Assembly (NCBI GenBank): GCA_002403375.1 | Contig: DHHQ01000016.1 | Location: 1-11,446 of the forward strand | Direction of reading: 5' to 3' | Length of the DNA stretch: 11,446 bases | DNA from: Thiobacillus denitrificans | GTDB taxonomy: Bacteria > Pseudomonadota > Gammaproteobacteria > Burkholderiales > Thiobacillaceae | Part shown: positions 1 to 6,498 of the stretch, piece after piece | Numbering within the stretch: the stretch's first letter is position 1 | Layout: each line of letters starts with the position of its first letter | Position numbers and translations under genes: made by a program | The notes under the pieces: generated by a model | Seen by the model: the letters and a program-made list of their open reading frames with translations, nothing else | Told to the model about the DNA's origin: nothing | Database searches by the model: none

Positions 1-350
1 AGGTCAAGGACGTCGCCGAACTCGATGCCCGCCTGGCCGCGGCGCAGGCCGACCGCCGCGCGGTGATGCTCGACTTCTACGCCGACTGGTGCGTGTCGTG
101 CAAGGAAATGGAGCGCTTCACCTTCAGCGACCCGAAGGTGCAGGCGCGCCTCGCCGACGTCGTGCTGCTGAAGGCCGACGTCACCGCCAACTCCGACGCC
201 GACCGCGCGCTCCTCAAGCGTTTCGGCCTGTTCGGCCCGCCGGGGCTGATTTTCTGGAACGCCGCCGGCGAGCAGTCGGACTACAAGGTGATCGGTTTCG
301 AGAAGGCCGAGAAGTTTCTCGCGAGCGTCGACGCAGCACTCGGCCGCTGA
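1..350 (+). CDS. dsbD: Thiol:disulfide interchange protein DsbD, C-terminal thioredoxin domain (5' end outside window)
   Basis: The reading frame is open from base 3 and stops with TGA at 348-350, giving about 115 C-terminal residues. It contains the thioredoxin-like active site ADWCVSCKEME, with the CVSC pair typical of the C-terminal domain of DsbD, followed by the family segment RFGLFGPPG carrying the cis-proline region. In known DsbD proteins this periplasmic domain takes electrons from the membrane domain, which is fed by cytoplasmic thioredoxin, and passes them to the N-terminal domain. That domain then reduces DsbC, DsbG and cytochrome c maturation proteins. The transmembrane and N-terminal domains would lie upstream of the window, so I cannot tell full DsbD from a shorter ScsB/CcdA-linked form. 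The GTG-ATG at 63-68 is internal, because the frame continues upstream with conserved-looking sequence. A strong terminator follows 15 bases after the stop. Confidence 0.9.
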   Translation, partial: VKDVAELDARLAAAQADRRAVMLDFYADWCVSCKEMERFTFSDPKVQARLADVVLLKADVTANSDADRALLKRFGLFGPPGLIFWNAAGEQSDYKVIGFEKAEKFLASVDAALGR

Positions 351-365
351 GCGGCCCGCAAGCGG

Positions 366-405
366 AAACGGCCCCGCGTGCTTGCGCACGCGGGGCCGTT
401 TTTCA
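366..405 (+). terminator. Rho-independent terminator after dsbD
   Basis: A perfect 16-bp stem is formed by 366-381 and 386-401 with a four-base loop (382-385). A T run (399-403) begins within the right arm. It sits 15 bases past the dsbD stop. The - strand operon ends at 420, so the two transcription units converge here. Read on the - strand, the hairpin is followed by only three T residues, so it is probably a good terminator for dsbD and at best a partial one for the opposing operon. Confidence 0.85.
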
Positions 406-419
406 TGGGCAGGTGGTGC

Positions 420-1487
420 TCAGGGCTGGCGTCGCAGCACGGCGATCGCATCGAGCAGCGGGGTCACCACGGGCTGGATCTTGCGCCGCATCAGCGAGCC
501 GATCGCGGTGGTCTTGAGGAAGATCGGCCGTACCGTGTCGGCGTCGACCGCGGCGAGCGCGTCGAGCGCGGCGCAGTCGGAGGCGAGCTGCGGCGCGGCC
601 TGCAGGAGGGCCGCGCGCGCGGCGTCGCGCCCGGCGTCGTCGAGCTGCCGCAGCGGCGCGCACCAGTTGGCCAGCGCGTTCAGCGTGTGGTTGACCACTT
701 CCTGGATTTCCGGGCGCTCGAGGATGGTCGCGGTGGTGGCGAGGAAGGTCTGCCCCTGGTCCGACAGCGCCTTGCCGAGCAGTGCGGCGTAGGCGTTGCC
801 GGCGAGCTGCGGGACGCTCGCATGGTCGGCGCGCGCGGCGCGGGGACTGGGCAGGCGGTCGGGCTGCATCTCGAGGAAGGGCACGTAGTACGAGTTGCGG
901 CTGGTGCCGCGCTTCCAGATCGCCAGCCGCTCGGCCTCGCTGAGCACCCCCGAGTGGAGCATCACCGCGACGGTGTCGAGGATGCCGACGTCGTCCTCGT
1001 GCAGGAAGGCGAGGTGCTCGACCAGGAACTCGGCCAGGGTGCGGCCCATGCTGCCGCGGCAGACGACTTCGCGCATCAGCATCAGCCGCGCGTTTTCGAT
1101 CGTCGGCATGCACCACCAGGCATAGCGTGCGAGTTCGTCGGTGAGCGCGGGCGAATGCACCACCGCGACCACCGCCTCCTCCTCGGCGATCAGCAGGAGC
1201 TGGGCGAGGTGCTGCTCCGAGAGGCCGGCCTGCGACTGGCGCGTCCAGCGCGTGAGATGCACCGGGTAACCGCCGGGCGAGCCGAGCGCGTGCCCGGACA
1301 ACTGCTCACGCACCTTCTTCAGGTAGCGGTCGGCACGCTCGGTGGGCTTGAGCGGAACGCTCGCCTCGCCCTGCGGCGTGAGCGCCCACAGCGTCATGTT
1401 CGACTCGTCGATGCGGACGGCCTTGAGCTCGGTGTTGAACAGGACGTTGAGGCGCAGCTCGTCCTCGGGCGACAGCTCGTCGTTCAT
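420..1487 (-). CDS. Conserved cytoplasmic protein of unknown function, DsrS-like
   Basis: A 355-residue protein starting MNDELSPEDELRLN. The start at 1487 is chosen because its ATG overlaps the hemL stop as ATGA (1484-1487), which points to translational coupling. The frame stays open further upstream, but that part is antisense-frame shadow of hemL. No signal peptide or membrane segment is visible. The protein looks mostly helical, with short conserved-looking stretches such as SGHALGSPGGYPVHL, RYAWWCMPTIENAR and KRGTSRNSYYVPFLE. From memory these resemble the protein named DsrS, a soluble protein of unknown role encoded at the end of the dsr sulfur-oxidation operon of Allochromatium vinosum and also annotated in several Rhodocyclales. 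I could not check this by alignment, so treat the name as tentative. It is the last gene of the thiD-thiE-hemL operon. No metal-binding Cys motif or catalytic signature is evident, and I assign no function. Confidence 0.8.
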   Translation of the reverse strand: MNDELSPEDELRLNVLFNTELKAVRIDESNMTLWALTPQGEASVPLKPTERADRYLKKVREQLSGHALGSPGGYPVHLTRWTRQSQAGLSEQHLAQLLLIAEEEAVVAVVHSPALTDELARYAWWCMPTIENARLMLMREVVCRGSMGRTLAEFLVEHLAFLHEDDVGILDTVAVMLHSGVLSEAERLAIWKRGTSRNSYYVPFLEMQPDRLPSPRAARADHASVPQLAGNAYAALLGKALSDQGQTFLATTATILERPEIQEVVNHTLNALANWCAPLRQLDDAGRDAARAALLQAAPQLASDCAALDALAAVDADTVRPIFLKTTAIGSLMRRKIQPVVTPLLDAIAVLRRQP

Positions 1488-2761
1488 AGGGCCTTGAACA
1501 CCTCGCGCGCCGCGGCGACCGTGGCGTCGATATCCGCGTCGCTGTGGGCCGCCGAGACGAAGCCCGCCTCGAACGCCGACGGCGCCAGGTAGACGCCGTG
1601 ATCGAGCATGGCGTGGAAGAAGCGGTTGAACGTCTCGCGGTCGCTTGCCATCACCTCGGCGAAGCTCGCCGGCGGCTTGGCGGCGAAGTAGAGGCCGAAC
1701 ATGCCGCCGACCGAGTCGGCGCAGAAGGTGACGTTCGATTCCTTCGCGGCAGCCGTCAGCCCCTTGACGAGCCGCTCGGTGCGCGCCGCGAGCGCCGCGT
1801 AGAAACCGGGTTCGGCAATCGCGGCGAGCGTGGCGAGGCCCGCCGCCACCGCGACCGGGTTGCCCGACAGCGTGCCGGCCTGGTACACGGGGCCGGTCGG
1901 CGCGAGCGCGTCCATGACGTCGGCGCGGCCGCCGAAGGCGCCGACCGGCATGCCGCCGCCGATCACCTTGCCGAGCGTGGTGAGGTCGGGCTTGATGCCC
2001 AGGAGCTTCTGCGCGCAGCCGAGGTCGACGCGGAAACCGGTCATCACCTCGTCGAAGATCAAGAGCGCGCCGTGCTGATCGCACAGGCGGCGCATCGCCG
2101 CCATGAATTCGGCGGTCGGCTTGACCAGGTTCATATTGCCGGCGAAGGGTTCGACGATGATGCAGGCGATCTCGTCGCCGATCTCGGCGAAGGTGCGTTC
2201 GAGCCCGGCGACGTCGTTGTAGTCGAGCACGATCGTCTGCGCCGCGACTTCAGCCGGCACGCCGGCGGAGGTGGGGTTGCCGAAGGTCAGCGCGCCCGAT
2301 CCCGCCTTCACCAGCAGGAAGTCGGCGTGGCCGTGGTAGCAGCCCTCGAACTTGATGAACTTGGAACGGCCGGTGAAGCCGCGCGCCAGGCGGATCGCGC
2401 TCATCGTCGCCTCGGTGCCGCTCGATACCAGCCTGACCTTCTCGATGCTCGGCACCAGTTCGATGATGCGGCGGGCGATGGTCAGCTCGGCTTCGGAGGG
2501 CGCGCCGAACGACAGGCCGTTGGCGGCGGCGTCCTGCACCGCCTTCACCGTGCCGGGGTGGGCGTGGCCGAGGATGGCCGGGCCCCAAGAGCCGACGTAG
2601 TCGATGTATTCGCGTCCGTCGGCGTCCCACACCCGCGAGCCCCTGGCGCGGCTGAAGAACACCGGGGTGCCGCCGACGCTCTTGAAGGCGCGCACCGGCG
2701 AGTTCACCCCGCCGGGGATGACTTTCTGCGACTGTTCGAAGAGTTGTTCGTTGCGGGTCAT
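1484..2761 (-). CDS. hemL: Glutamate-1-semialdehyde 2,1-aminomutase
   Basis: A 425-residue PLP enzyme converting glutamate-1-semialdehyde to 5-aminolevulinate, the last step of the C5 route that feeds haem, sirohaem and cobalamin synthesis in the cytoplasm. The N-terminal signature IPGGVNSPVRAFKSVGG (residues 15-31) is typical of the family. The PLP site is visible as LLIFDEVMTGFR (Asp237) and TTLGKVIGGGMPVGAFGG, with the Schiff-base lysine at residue 265. VSSGTEATM (112-120) and YHGHAD are further aminotransferase class III features. Length and lysine position match known HemL proteins. The ATG at 2761 overlaps the thiE stop by four bases (ATGA), and the hemL stop overlaps the next ATG the same way. 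It is therefore the third gene of a coupled four-gene operon. Nothing suggests truncation or a lost key residue. Confidence 0.97.
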   Translation of the reverse strand: MTRNEQLFEQSQKVIPGGVNSPVRAFKSVGGTPVFFSRARGSRVWDADGREYIDYVGSWGPAILGHAHPGTVKAVQDAAANGLSFGAPSEAELTIARRIIELVPSIEKVRLVSSGTEATMSAIRLARGFTGRSKFIKFEGCYHGHADFLLVKAGSGALTFGNPTSAGVPAEVAAQTIVLDYNDVAGLERTFAEIGDEIACIIVEPFAGNMNLVKPTAEFMAAMRRLCDQHGALLIFDEVMTGFRVDLGCAQKLLGIKPDLTTLGKVIGGGMPVGAFGGRADVMDALAPTGPVYQAGTLSGNPVAVAAGLATLAAIAEPGFYAALAARTERLVKGLTAAAKESNVTFCADSVGGMFGLYFAAKPPASFAEVMASDRETFNRFFHAMLDHGVYLAPSAFEAGFVSAAHSDADIDATVAAAREVFKAL

Positions 2762-3393
2762 TGTTCGGATTCCGTTTGAAAGAGTTGATTGAGGTCGCGC
2801 GCGGCGGCGCGAATGTCGGGGGCGTCGAACAGCGCCGACAGCACGGCGAGGCCGTCGGCGCCGGCGTCGAGCAGGGCCGGCGCGTTGGCCAGCGTGATGC
2901 CGCCGATGGCGACGATCGGCACGCGGACCTTGGCTGCGGCCGCATGCAGCAGGTCGAGGCTTGCGCGCGGTGCGGCCGGCTTGGTCGGCGACGCGAAGAA
3001 GCTGCCGAAGGCGACGTAGTCGGCACCTGCCGCCTGGGCCGCCAGCGCGAGGTCGAGGCTCTGGTAGCACGAGGCGCCGACGAACTTGTTCGGGCCGAGG
3101 ATGATGCGCGCCTCGCGGAGGCTGGCGTCGTCTCGCCCCAGGTGCACCCCGTCGGCGCCGGCGAGGTCGGCCAGCCGCAGGTCGTCGTTGACGATCAGCG
3201 GCGCGCCGTAGCGGCGGCACAGCGCGACGAGCTCGCTCGCCTGCTCGTGGCGGCGCGCGACATCCTGCGATTTGTCGCGGTACTGCACCGCCGCGACGCC
3301 GCCTGTCAGCGCGGCGTCGACCTGCGCCAGCAGGCGTTCGGTGTCGGCGGTTTCTGGGGTGATGGCGTAGACGCCACCCGGGAACTCGAGCAT
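2758..3393 (-). CDS. thiE: Thiamine-phosphate synthase
   Basis: A 211-residue TIM-barrel enzyme that joins HMP pyrophosphate and the thiazole phosphate to give thiamine phosphate. Family motifs occur in order: QYRDKS (37-42), VNDD (68-71, Mg/pyrophosphate-binding aspartates), GVHLGRDD (82-89), GASCY (106-110), FGSFFASPTKP (129-139, phosphate loop) and VAIGGI (161-166). The start at 3393 places the barrel's first strand (GVYAITPE) close to the N-terminus, as in other ThiE proteins. It lies 7 bases after the thiD stop, so both are read from one mRNA. Its own stop is shared with the hemL ATG in an ATGA overlap. The GASCY segment differs slightly from the GxSxH-type version in some ThiE enzymes, but all core ligands are present and I expect an active enzyme. 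Confidence 0.95.
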   Translation of the reverse strand: MLEFPGGVYAITPETADTERLLAQVDAALTGGVAAVQYRDKSQDVARRHEQASELVALCRRYGAPLIVNDDLRLADLAGADGVHLGRDDASLREARIILGPNKFVGASCYQSLDLALAAQAAGADYVAFGSFFASPTKPAAPRASLDLLHAAAAKVRVPIVAIGGITLANAPALLDAGADGLAVLSALFDAPDIRAAARDLNQLFQTESEQ

Positions 3394-3400
3394 GGCGGCG

Positions 3401-4243
3401 TCAGGCGTTGCCTTCGGTCTGGGGCTCCTGCGCCCAGAAAAAGCGTTCGGGGATGTACTGGCCCATGCCGGGGCGGAACGCGGCCTTGAGCGTCTCGTAG
3501 GTGAAGTTCTGCGCGTCGCGCACCGCCTGCGGCACGTCCTGGCCGAAGGCGAGGGTGGCAGCGATCGCCGAGGCGAGCGTGCAGCCCGAGCCGTGGTAGC
3601 TGCCGGGCAGCCGGTCCCAGCCGTCGGTCTGCAAGTGGCCGCTGGCGTCGTACAGGCTGTTCAGCACGCGTGGGGTCGCTTCGTGGGTGCCGGTGATCAG
3701 CACGTATTCGCAGCCGAGGTCGGTCAGATGGCGGGCGCAGGCGGCCAGGTCGAGATCCTCGTCGTCGGATTCGAACAGCGCCAGCCGGCGCGCCTCGTGG
3801 CTGTTGGGCGTGAGCACGGTGGTCTGCGGGATCAGCAGGTCGCGCATCGCGGCGATCATGTCGTCGTTGGCGAGCTCGTCGCCGCGACCCGAGGCCAGCA
3901 CCGGGTCGAGCACCACCGGGATGTCGGGGTAGTCGGCGAGAATCTCGGCAATCACCGCGATCGATTCGGCGTTGCCCATCAGGCCCAGCTTGAACGCGGC
4001 CACCGGGACGTCCTCGAGCAGCATGCGCGCCTGGTCCGCCACCCATTCGGCGTCGATCGCCAGCACTTCGTCGACCCGCGCGGTGTCCTGCACGGTGATC
4101 GCGGTGATCACCGACAGCGGGTGGCAGCCCATGCTCGCGAGTGTCAGCAGGTCGGCCTGGATGCCCGCGCCGCCGGTCGGATCGGACGCCGCGAAGCTCA
4201 GCACCAGCGGCGGGGCGGAACGGGGGGTGAAAATGGATGGCAT
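3401..4243 (-). CDS. thiD: Hydroxymethylpyrimidine/phosphomethylpyrimidine kinase
   Basis: A 280-residue ribokinase-fold enzyme that phosphorylates HMP and then HMP phosphate, making the pyrophosphate used by ThiE. Diagnostic parts are FAASDPTGGAGIQADL (17-32, substrate-binding loop), VLDPVLASGRG (111-121), TVLTPNSHEA (142-151) and the C-terminal anion-hole/catalytic motif HGSGCTLASA with Cys221. The start at 4243 gives about 13 residues before the first core strand (LVLSFAASD), which is normal, but no clear Shine-Dalgarno sequence precedes it. It is the first gene of the thiD-thiE-hemL-DsrS-like operon, transcribed away from the rubredoxin gene. The 53-bp upstream gap is too small for a usual TPP riboswitch of roughly 100 nt, so thiamine control at this site, if any, must work differently. 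It is a monofunctional ThiD, not fused to ThiE. Confidence 0.95.
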   Translation of the reverse strand: MPSIFTPRSAPPLVLSFAASDPTGGAGIQADLLTLASMGCHPLSVITAITVQDTARVDEVLAIDAEWVADQARMLLEDVPVAAFKLGLMGNAESIAVIAEILADYPDIPVVLDPVLASGRGDELANDDMIAAMRDLLIPQTTVLTPNSHEARRLALFESDDEDLDLAACARHLTDLGCEYVLITGTHEATPRVLNSLYDASGHLQTDGWDRLPGSYHGSGCTLASAIAATLAFGQDVPQAVRDAQNFTYETLKAAFRPGMGQYIPERFFWAQEPQTEGNA

Positions 4244-4296
4244 GGCGTGACTGCTTTAGAATCAATTTTCAATTTTAGCCGATTCGTCCCGTCACC
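4244..4296. promoter_or_regulatory. Divergent promoter region between thiD and rubredoxin
   Basis: This 53-bp gap is clearly AT-rich compared with the genes around it. On the + strand TAGAAT (4257-4262) matches the -10 consensus at 5 of 6 bases and would start a rubredoxin transcript near 4269. On the - strand TAAAAT (4277-4272) also matches 5 of 6 and would start a thiD transcript near 4265. The two elements face each other, so the initiation regions would overlap. A tandem 7-bp repeat TCAATTT lies between them (4262-4275). I see no good -35 box for either direction and no Shine-Dalgarno sequence before either ATG. Start sites are inferred only. Confidence 0.45.
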
Positions 4297-4479
4297 ATGT
4301 CCGAGACCCCCGAATACAAGAGCTGGATGTGCCTGATCTGCGGTTACATCTACCGCGAGGAGGCCGGCGCGCCCGAGGACGGCATTCCGCCCGGCACCCG
4401 CTGGGAAGACGTGCCGATCAACTGGACGTGTCCGGATTGCGGGGCGCGCAAGGAAGATTTCGAGATGGTCGCGTTTTGA
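4297..4479 (+). CDS. rubA: Rubredoxin
   Basis: A 60-residue iron protein with the two rubredoxin knuckles: CLICGY (Cys12, Cys15) and CPDCGARKEDFE (Cys45, Cys48). These four cysteines bind one Fe for single-electron transfer. The conserved Y-x-Y-x-E stretch, the DGIPPGTRWEDVP loop and the aromatic residues between the knuckles also fit. Size is normal for a stand-alone rubredoxin of the cytoplasm. The partner is unknown; known partners include alkane hydroxylases, oxygen-scavenging reductases and other reductases, and none is encoded here. It is divergent from thiD, an arrangement I recall as frequent in betaproteobacteria. The ATG at 4297 has no visible Shine-Dalgarno sequence, only a pyrimidine-rich lead-in, so initiation may be weak or depend on a short leader. 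Confidence 0.95.
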   Translation: MSETPEYKSWMCLICGYIYREEAGAPEDGIPPGTRWEDVPINWTCPDCGARKEDFEMVAF

Positions 4480-4637
4480 CGTCGCCTCCTGCGCGCCGCT
4501 AAAGATGAACCGCGAAAACGACGTTGTAGCGTAGGCAGGGCGGCCGTTTTGGCCATAGAATCATGCCCGGTTCGTCCCGGCCGCGCGCAGTCTGGCCCGG
4601 GCGGGTTGCGGCAAATCAAATAATTCAAGGAGACAAC
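4480..4637 (+). promoter_or_regulatory. Intergenic region with ribosome binding site for the exported protein gene
   Basis: This is 158 bp without a gene. AAGGAG at 4627-4632 lies five bases before the ATG at 4638 and fixes that start over the upstream in-frame ATG at 4563. TAGAAT at 4556-4561 is a possible -10 and shares the octamer TAGAATCA with the candidate rubredoxin -10 at 4257, but no matching -35 is seen at 16-18 bp. A short GGCC-TTTT-GGCC inverted repeat (about 4542-4554) is too weak to be called a terminator. Rubredoxin may therefore read through into the next gene. Confidence 0.4.
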
Positions 4638-5540
4638 ATGGTGATGCGGTGGATTTCGGCGGGGGCGCTGCTCCTGCTGTCGGCGAGCGCGTGGGCAATT
4701 TCCCCTTATATTCAAGGAGATGCGGTGCAGGGCGGCAATGTCCAGGCGGCCGCGTCTGCGGTCGAGGCGCGCCTCAAGAGTGCCGGCTTCAAGGTGGTCG
4801 GCAAGTATTTTCCCCAGAATCTCTCCGGCTACGGCGTGGTGATCGCCACCGACGACGCCATGCTCGGCGAGGTCGGTTCGGTCGGCGGCCATGCGGTGCT
4901 CGGCGCTGCGATCCGGGTCGGCGTGAAAGCCAACGGCAGTGTCGCCTACACCAACCCCGATTACTGGTATCGCGCCTACTTCCGCAAGTCCTTCGACAAG
5001 AAGGAGCCCGCGGTCAAGGCGCTGCAGGCGCGCCTGGAGAACGCGCTCGGCGCCGGCAAGGGGCTGGGCGGTGACGAGGCTGCCGGCAAGCTGGGGGACT
5101 ACCGCTACATGGTCGGCATGGAGCGCCTCGACTCGCCGAAGAACAAGCTCGCCGAGTACGGCAGCTTCGCCGAAGCGGTCAAGACCGTCCGCGACAACCT
5201 GGCGAAGGGCGCGGGCAAGGCGACCAAGGTCTACGAGGTCGTCATGCCGGACCGCAAGCTCGCCGTGTTCGGCGTGGCGATGAACGACGGCGCGCACAGC
5301 GACGGCGAATGGATCAAGAAGATCGACATGCAGGAGAACATCGCCGGCCTGCCGTACGAGATCTATGTCGTCGACGGCCTGGTCGGTTCGCCGCACGGCC
5401 GTTTCCGCATCGCGCTCGCCTTCCCGGACGTCGGCATGGGGCAGTTCATGCGGATCTCGTCGCTCCCCAACGCGATCATGGAGACCATGGGAACCGTCGC
5501 CGGGGTCGAGAAGAAATCCAGCGGGGAAGCCTGGCAGTAG
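4638..5540 (+). CDS. Exported protein of unknown function (possible DUF302-like fold)
   Basis: A 300-residue protein with a clear Sec signal peptide: MVMRWISAGALLLLSASAWA, predicted cleavage after Ala20 (AWA|IS). It should be periplasmic. The mature part has no cysteine, no lipobox and no second membrane segment. The N-terminal half (about residues 34-105) has an alpha-beta pattern, AAASAVEARLKSAGFKVVG then YGVVIATDD, that reminds me of DUF302-type domains. The C-terminal half (about 197-290) has alternating strands such as KLAVFGVAMNDG and PYEIYVVDGLVGSPHGRFRI. Glycine-rich GEVGSVGGHAVLGAAIRVGVK and the aromatic cluster NPDYWYRAYFRKSFDKKEP stand out. I do not recognise the family with confidence and assign no function. 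The start is set by AAGGAG at 4627-4632. A strong terminator closes the unit 20 bases after the stop, separating it from the pil operon. Confidence 0.85.
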   Translation: MVMRWISAGALLLLSASAWAISPYIQGDAVQGGNVQAAASAVEARLKSAGFKVVGKYFPQNLSGYGVVIATDDAMLGEVGSVGGHAVLGAAIRVGVKANGSVAYTNPDYWYRAYFRKSFDKKEPAVKALQARLENALGAGKGLGGDEAAGKLGDYRYMVGMERLDSPKNKLAEYGSFAEAVKTVRDNLAKGAGKATKVYEVVMPDRKLAVFGVAMNDGAHSDGEWIKKIDMQENIAGLPYEIYVVDGLVGSPHGRFRIALAFPDVGMGQFMRISSLPNAIMETMGTVAGVEKKSSGEAWQ

Positions 5541-5560
5541 TCAGGCTGGATCGGCAACCG

Positions 5561-5593
5561 AAAGGGGCGTTGCGCGGCAACGCCCCTTTTTTT
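5561..5593 (+). terminator. Rho-independent terminator before the pil operon
   Basis: A perfect 13-bp stem is formed by 5561-5573 and 5577-5589 with a three-base loop, and seven T residues run from 5587 to 5593. It is a textbook intrinsic terminator, 20 bases after the stop of the exported protein. It implies that pilG has its own promoter downstream. Confidence 0.92.
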
Positions 5594-5707
5594 CGCCCGG
5601 CTTCGGCGCGGCCCGTGCAGAAGGCTAAAGAAGGGACGGCGGGTGCCGTAATGCTCAGTATCCGGGGGCGCGGACGTGCCGCCTGCCCGAAACTGCTGGA
5701 GAAACGT
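5594..5707 (+). promoter_or_regulatory. Presumed promoter/leader of the pilGHIJL operon
   Basis: This is 114 bp between the terminator and pilG. A promoter is expected here because of the terminator, but I find no convincing -35/-10 pair; CAGTAT near 5655-5660 is only a weak -10 candidate. A small hairpin, ACGGC-GGGT-GCCGT, lies at 5636-5649. GGAG at 5698-5701 serves as the pilG ribosome binding site, six bases before the ATG. Confidence 0.35.
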
Positions 5708-6100
5708 ATGGATAACGAAAAACTGAAAGGCGTCAAGGTGATGGTCATCGATGACAGCAACACCATACGCCGCAGCGCGGAAATCTTTTTGAACCAGGCG
5801 GGCTGCGAGGTGATCCTGGCGCAGGACGGCTTCGATGCGCTGTCCAAGATCACCGTTCACGAGCCCCATGTCGTGTTCGTCGACATCATGATGCCGCGCC
5901 TCGACGGCTATCAGACCTGCTCGCTCATCAAGCGCAACGCCAAGTACCGCACCACCCCGGTCATCATGCTGTCGTCCAAGGACGGGCTGTTCGATCGCGC
6001 GCGCGGCCGCATGGTGGGCTCCGACGAGTACCTCACCAAGCCTTTCACCAAAGACACCCTGCTGACCGCGGTGCGCGAGCACGCCTGCGTAGGGGCATAA
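5708..6100 (+). CDS. pilG: Type IV pilus response regulator PilG (CheY-like)
   Basis: A 130-residue single-domain receiver. Acidic pocket Asp15-Asp16 (VIDDSNTIRRS), phosphoacceptor Asp59 (FVDIMMPRLDGYQ), switch serine near 89 (IMLSSKD) and Lys111 (YLTKPFT) are all present, so phosphorylation should work. There is no DNA-binding output domain. In Pseudomonas aeruginosa, PilG is phosphorylated by the ChpA kinase and promotes pilus extension and the cAMP response at the cell pole; the same role is inferred here. ATG 5708 follows GGAG at 5698-5701. The IRRSAEIFLNQAGCEV and GSDEYLTKPF segments, together with pilH, pilI and pilJ directly downstream, distinguish it from generic CheY. It is the first gene of the operon, with 23 bases to pilH. 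Confidence 0.95.
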   Translation: MDNEKLKGVKVMVIDDSNTIRRSAEIFLNQAGCEVILAQDGFDALSKITVHEPHVVFVDIMMPRLDGYQTCSLIKRNAKYRTTPVIMLSSKDGLFDRARGRMVGSDEYLTKPFTKDTLLTAVREHACVGA

Positions 6101-6123
6101 GCTTTTTCACGGAGAACAAAATC

Positions 6124-6489
6124 ATGGCGATCAGCCGAATCCTGGTTGTGGACGATTCCCCCACCGAGCGTTTTTTCCTGTCCGAACTGCTGGTCAAGAA
6201 CGGCTATCTCGTGAGCATGGCCGAAAGCGGCGAGGAGGCGGTCGCGCAGGCCAAGCAGACGCTGCCCGATCTCATCGTCATGGACGTGGTGATGCCCGGG
6301 ATGAACGGCTACCAGGCCACGCGCATGATCACGAAGGAAGAGGCGACCAAGCATATCCCGGTCATCATGTGCACCACCAAGGGGCAGGAGACCGACAAGG
6401 TGTGGGGGATCCGCCAGGGTGCGAAGGCCTATCTGGTGAAGCCCGTCAAGCCGGACGAACTGCTGTCGCAGATCAAGGCGCTCGGCTGA
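6124..6489 (+). CDS. pilH: Type IV pilus response regulator PilH (CheY-like)
   Basis: A 121-residue stand-alone receiver domain. Asp10-Asp11 (VVDDSPTERFFL), phosphoacceptor Asp54 (VMDVVMPGMNGYQ), Thr84/Thr85 (MCTTKGQETDKVWG) and Lys106 (LVKPVKP) form a complete phosphorylation site. The segments DDSPTERFFLSELL and KGQETDKVWGIRQGAK are typical of PilH. In the known Pil-Chp pathway, PilH acts opposite to or downstream of PilG, favouring retraction or draining phosphate from the kinase. GGAGAA at 6111-6116 is its ribosome binding site, eight bases in front of the ATG. It is followed nine bases later by pilI, so the two are surely co-transcribed. Confidence 0.95.
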   Translation: MAISRILVVDDSPTERFFLSELLVKNGYLVSMAESGEEAVAQAKQTLPDLIVMDVVMPGMNGYQATRMITKEEATKHIPVIMCTTKGQETDKVWGIRQGAKAYLVKPVKPDELLSQIKALG

Positions 6490-6498
6490 GCAGCGTAA

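Noticed and set aside
1488..2084. Upstream extension of the DsrS-like frame to 554 codons
   Set aside because: The extra 199 codons are out-of-frame hemL sequence. The ATGA overlap marks the natural start at 1487.
1544..2779. A 411-codon + strand frame opposite hemL
   Set aside because: HemL on the - strand has every family motif in this stretch. The + frame reads as compositional noise.
4593..4609. Possible sigma-54 promoter TGGCCCG...TTGC before the exported protein gene
   Set aside because: The spacing between the GG and GC elements is two bases too long for a sigma-54 site, and the match is within generic GC-rich sequence.
4563..4637. Longer start for the exported protein at ATG 4563
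   Set aside because: It would put 25 non-hydrophobic residues before a perfect signal peptide and ignore the AAGGAG ribosome binding site in front of ATG 4638.
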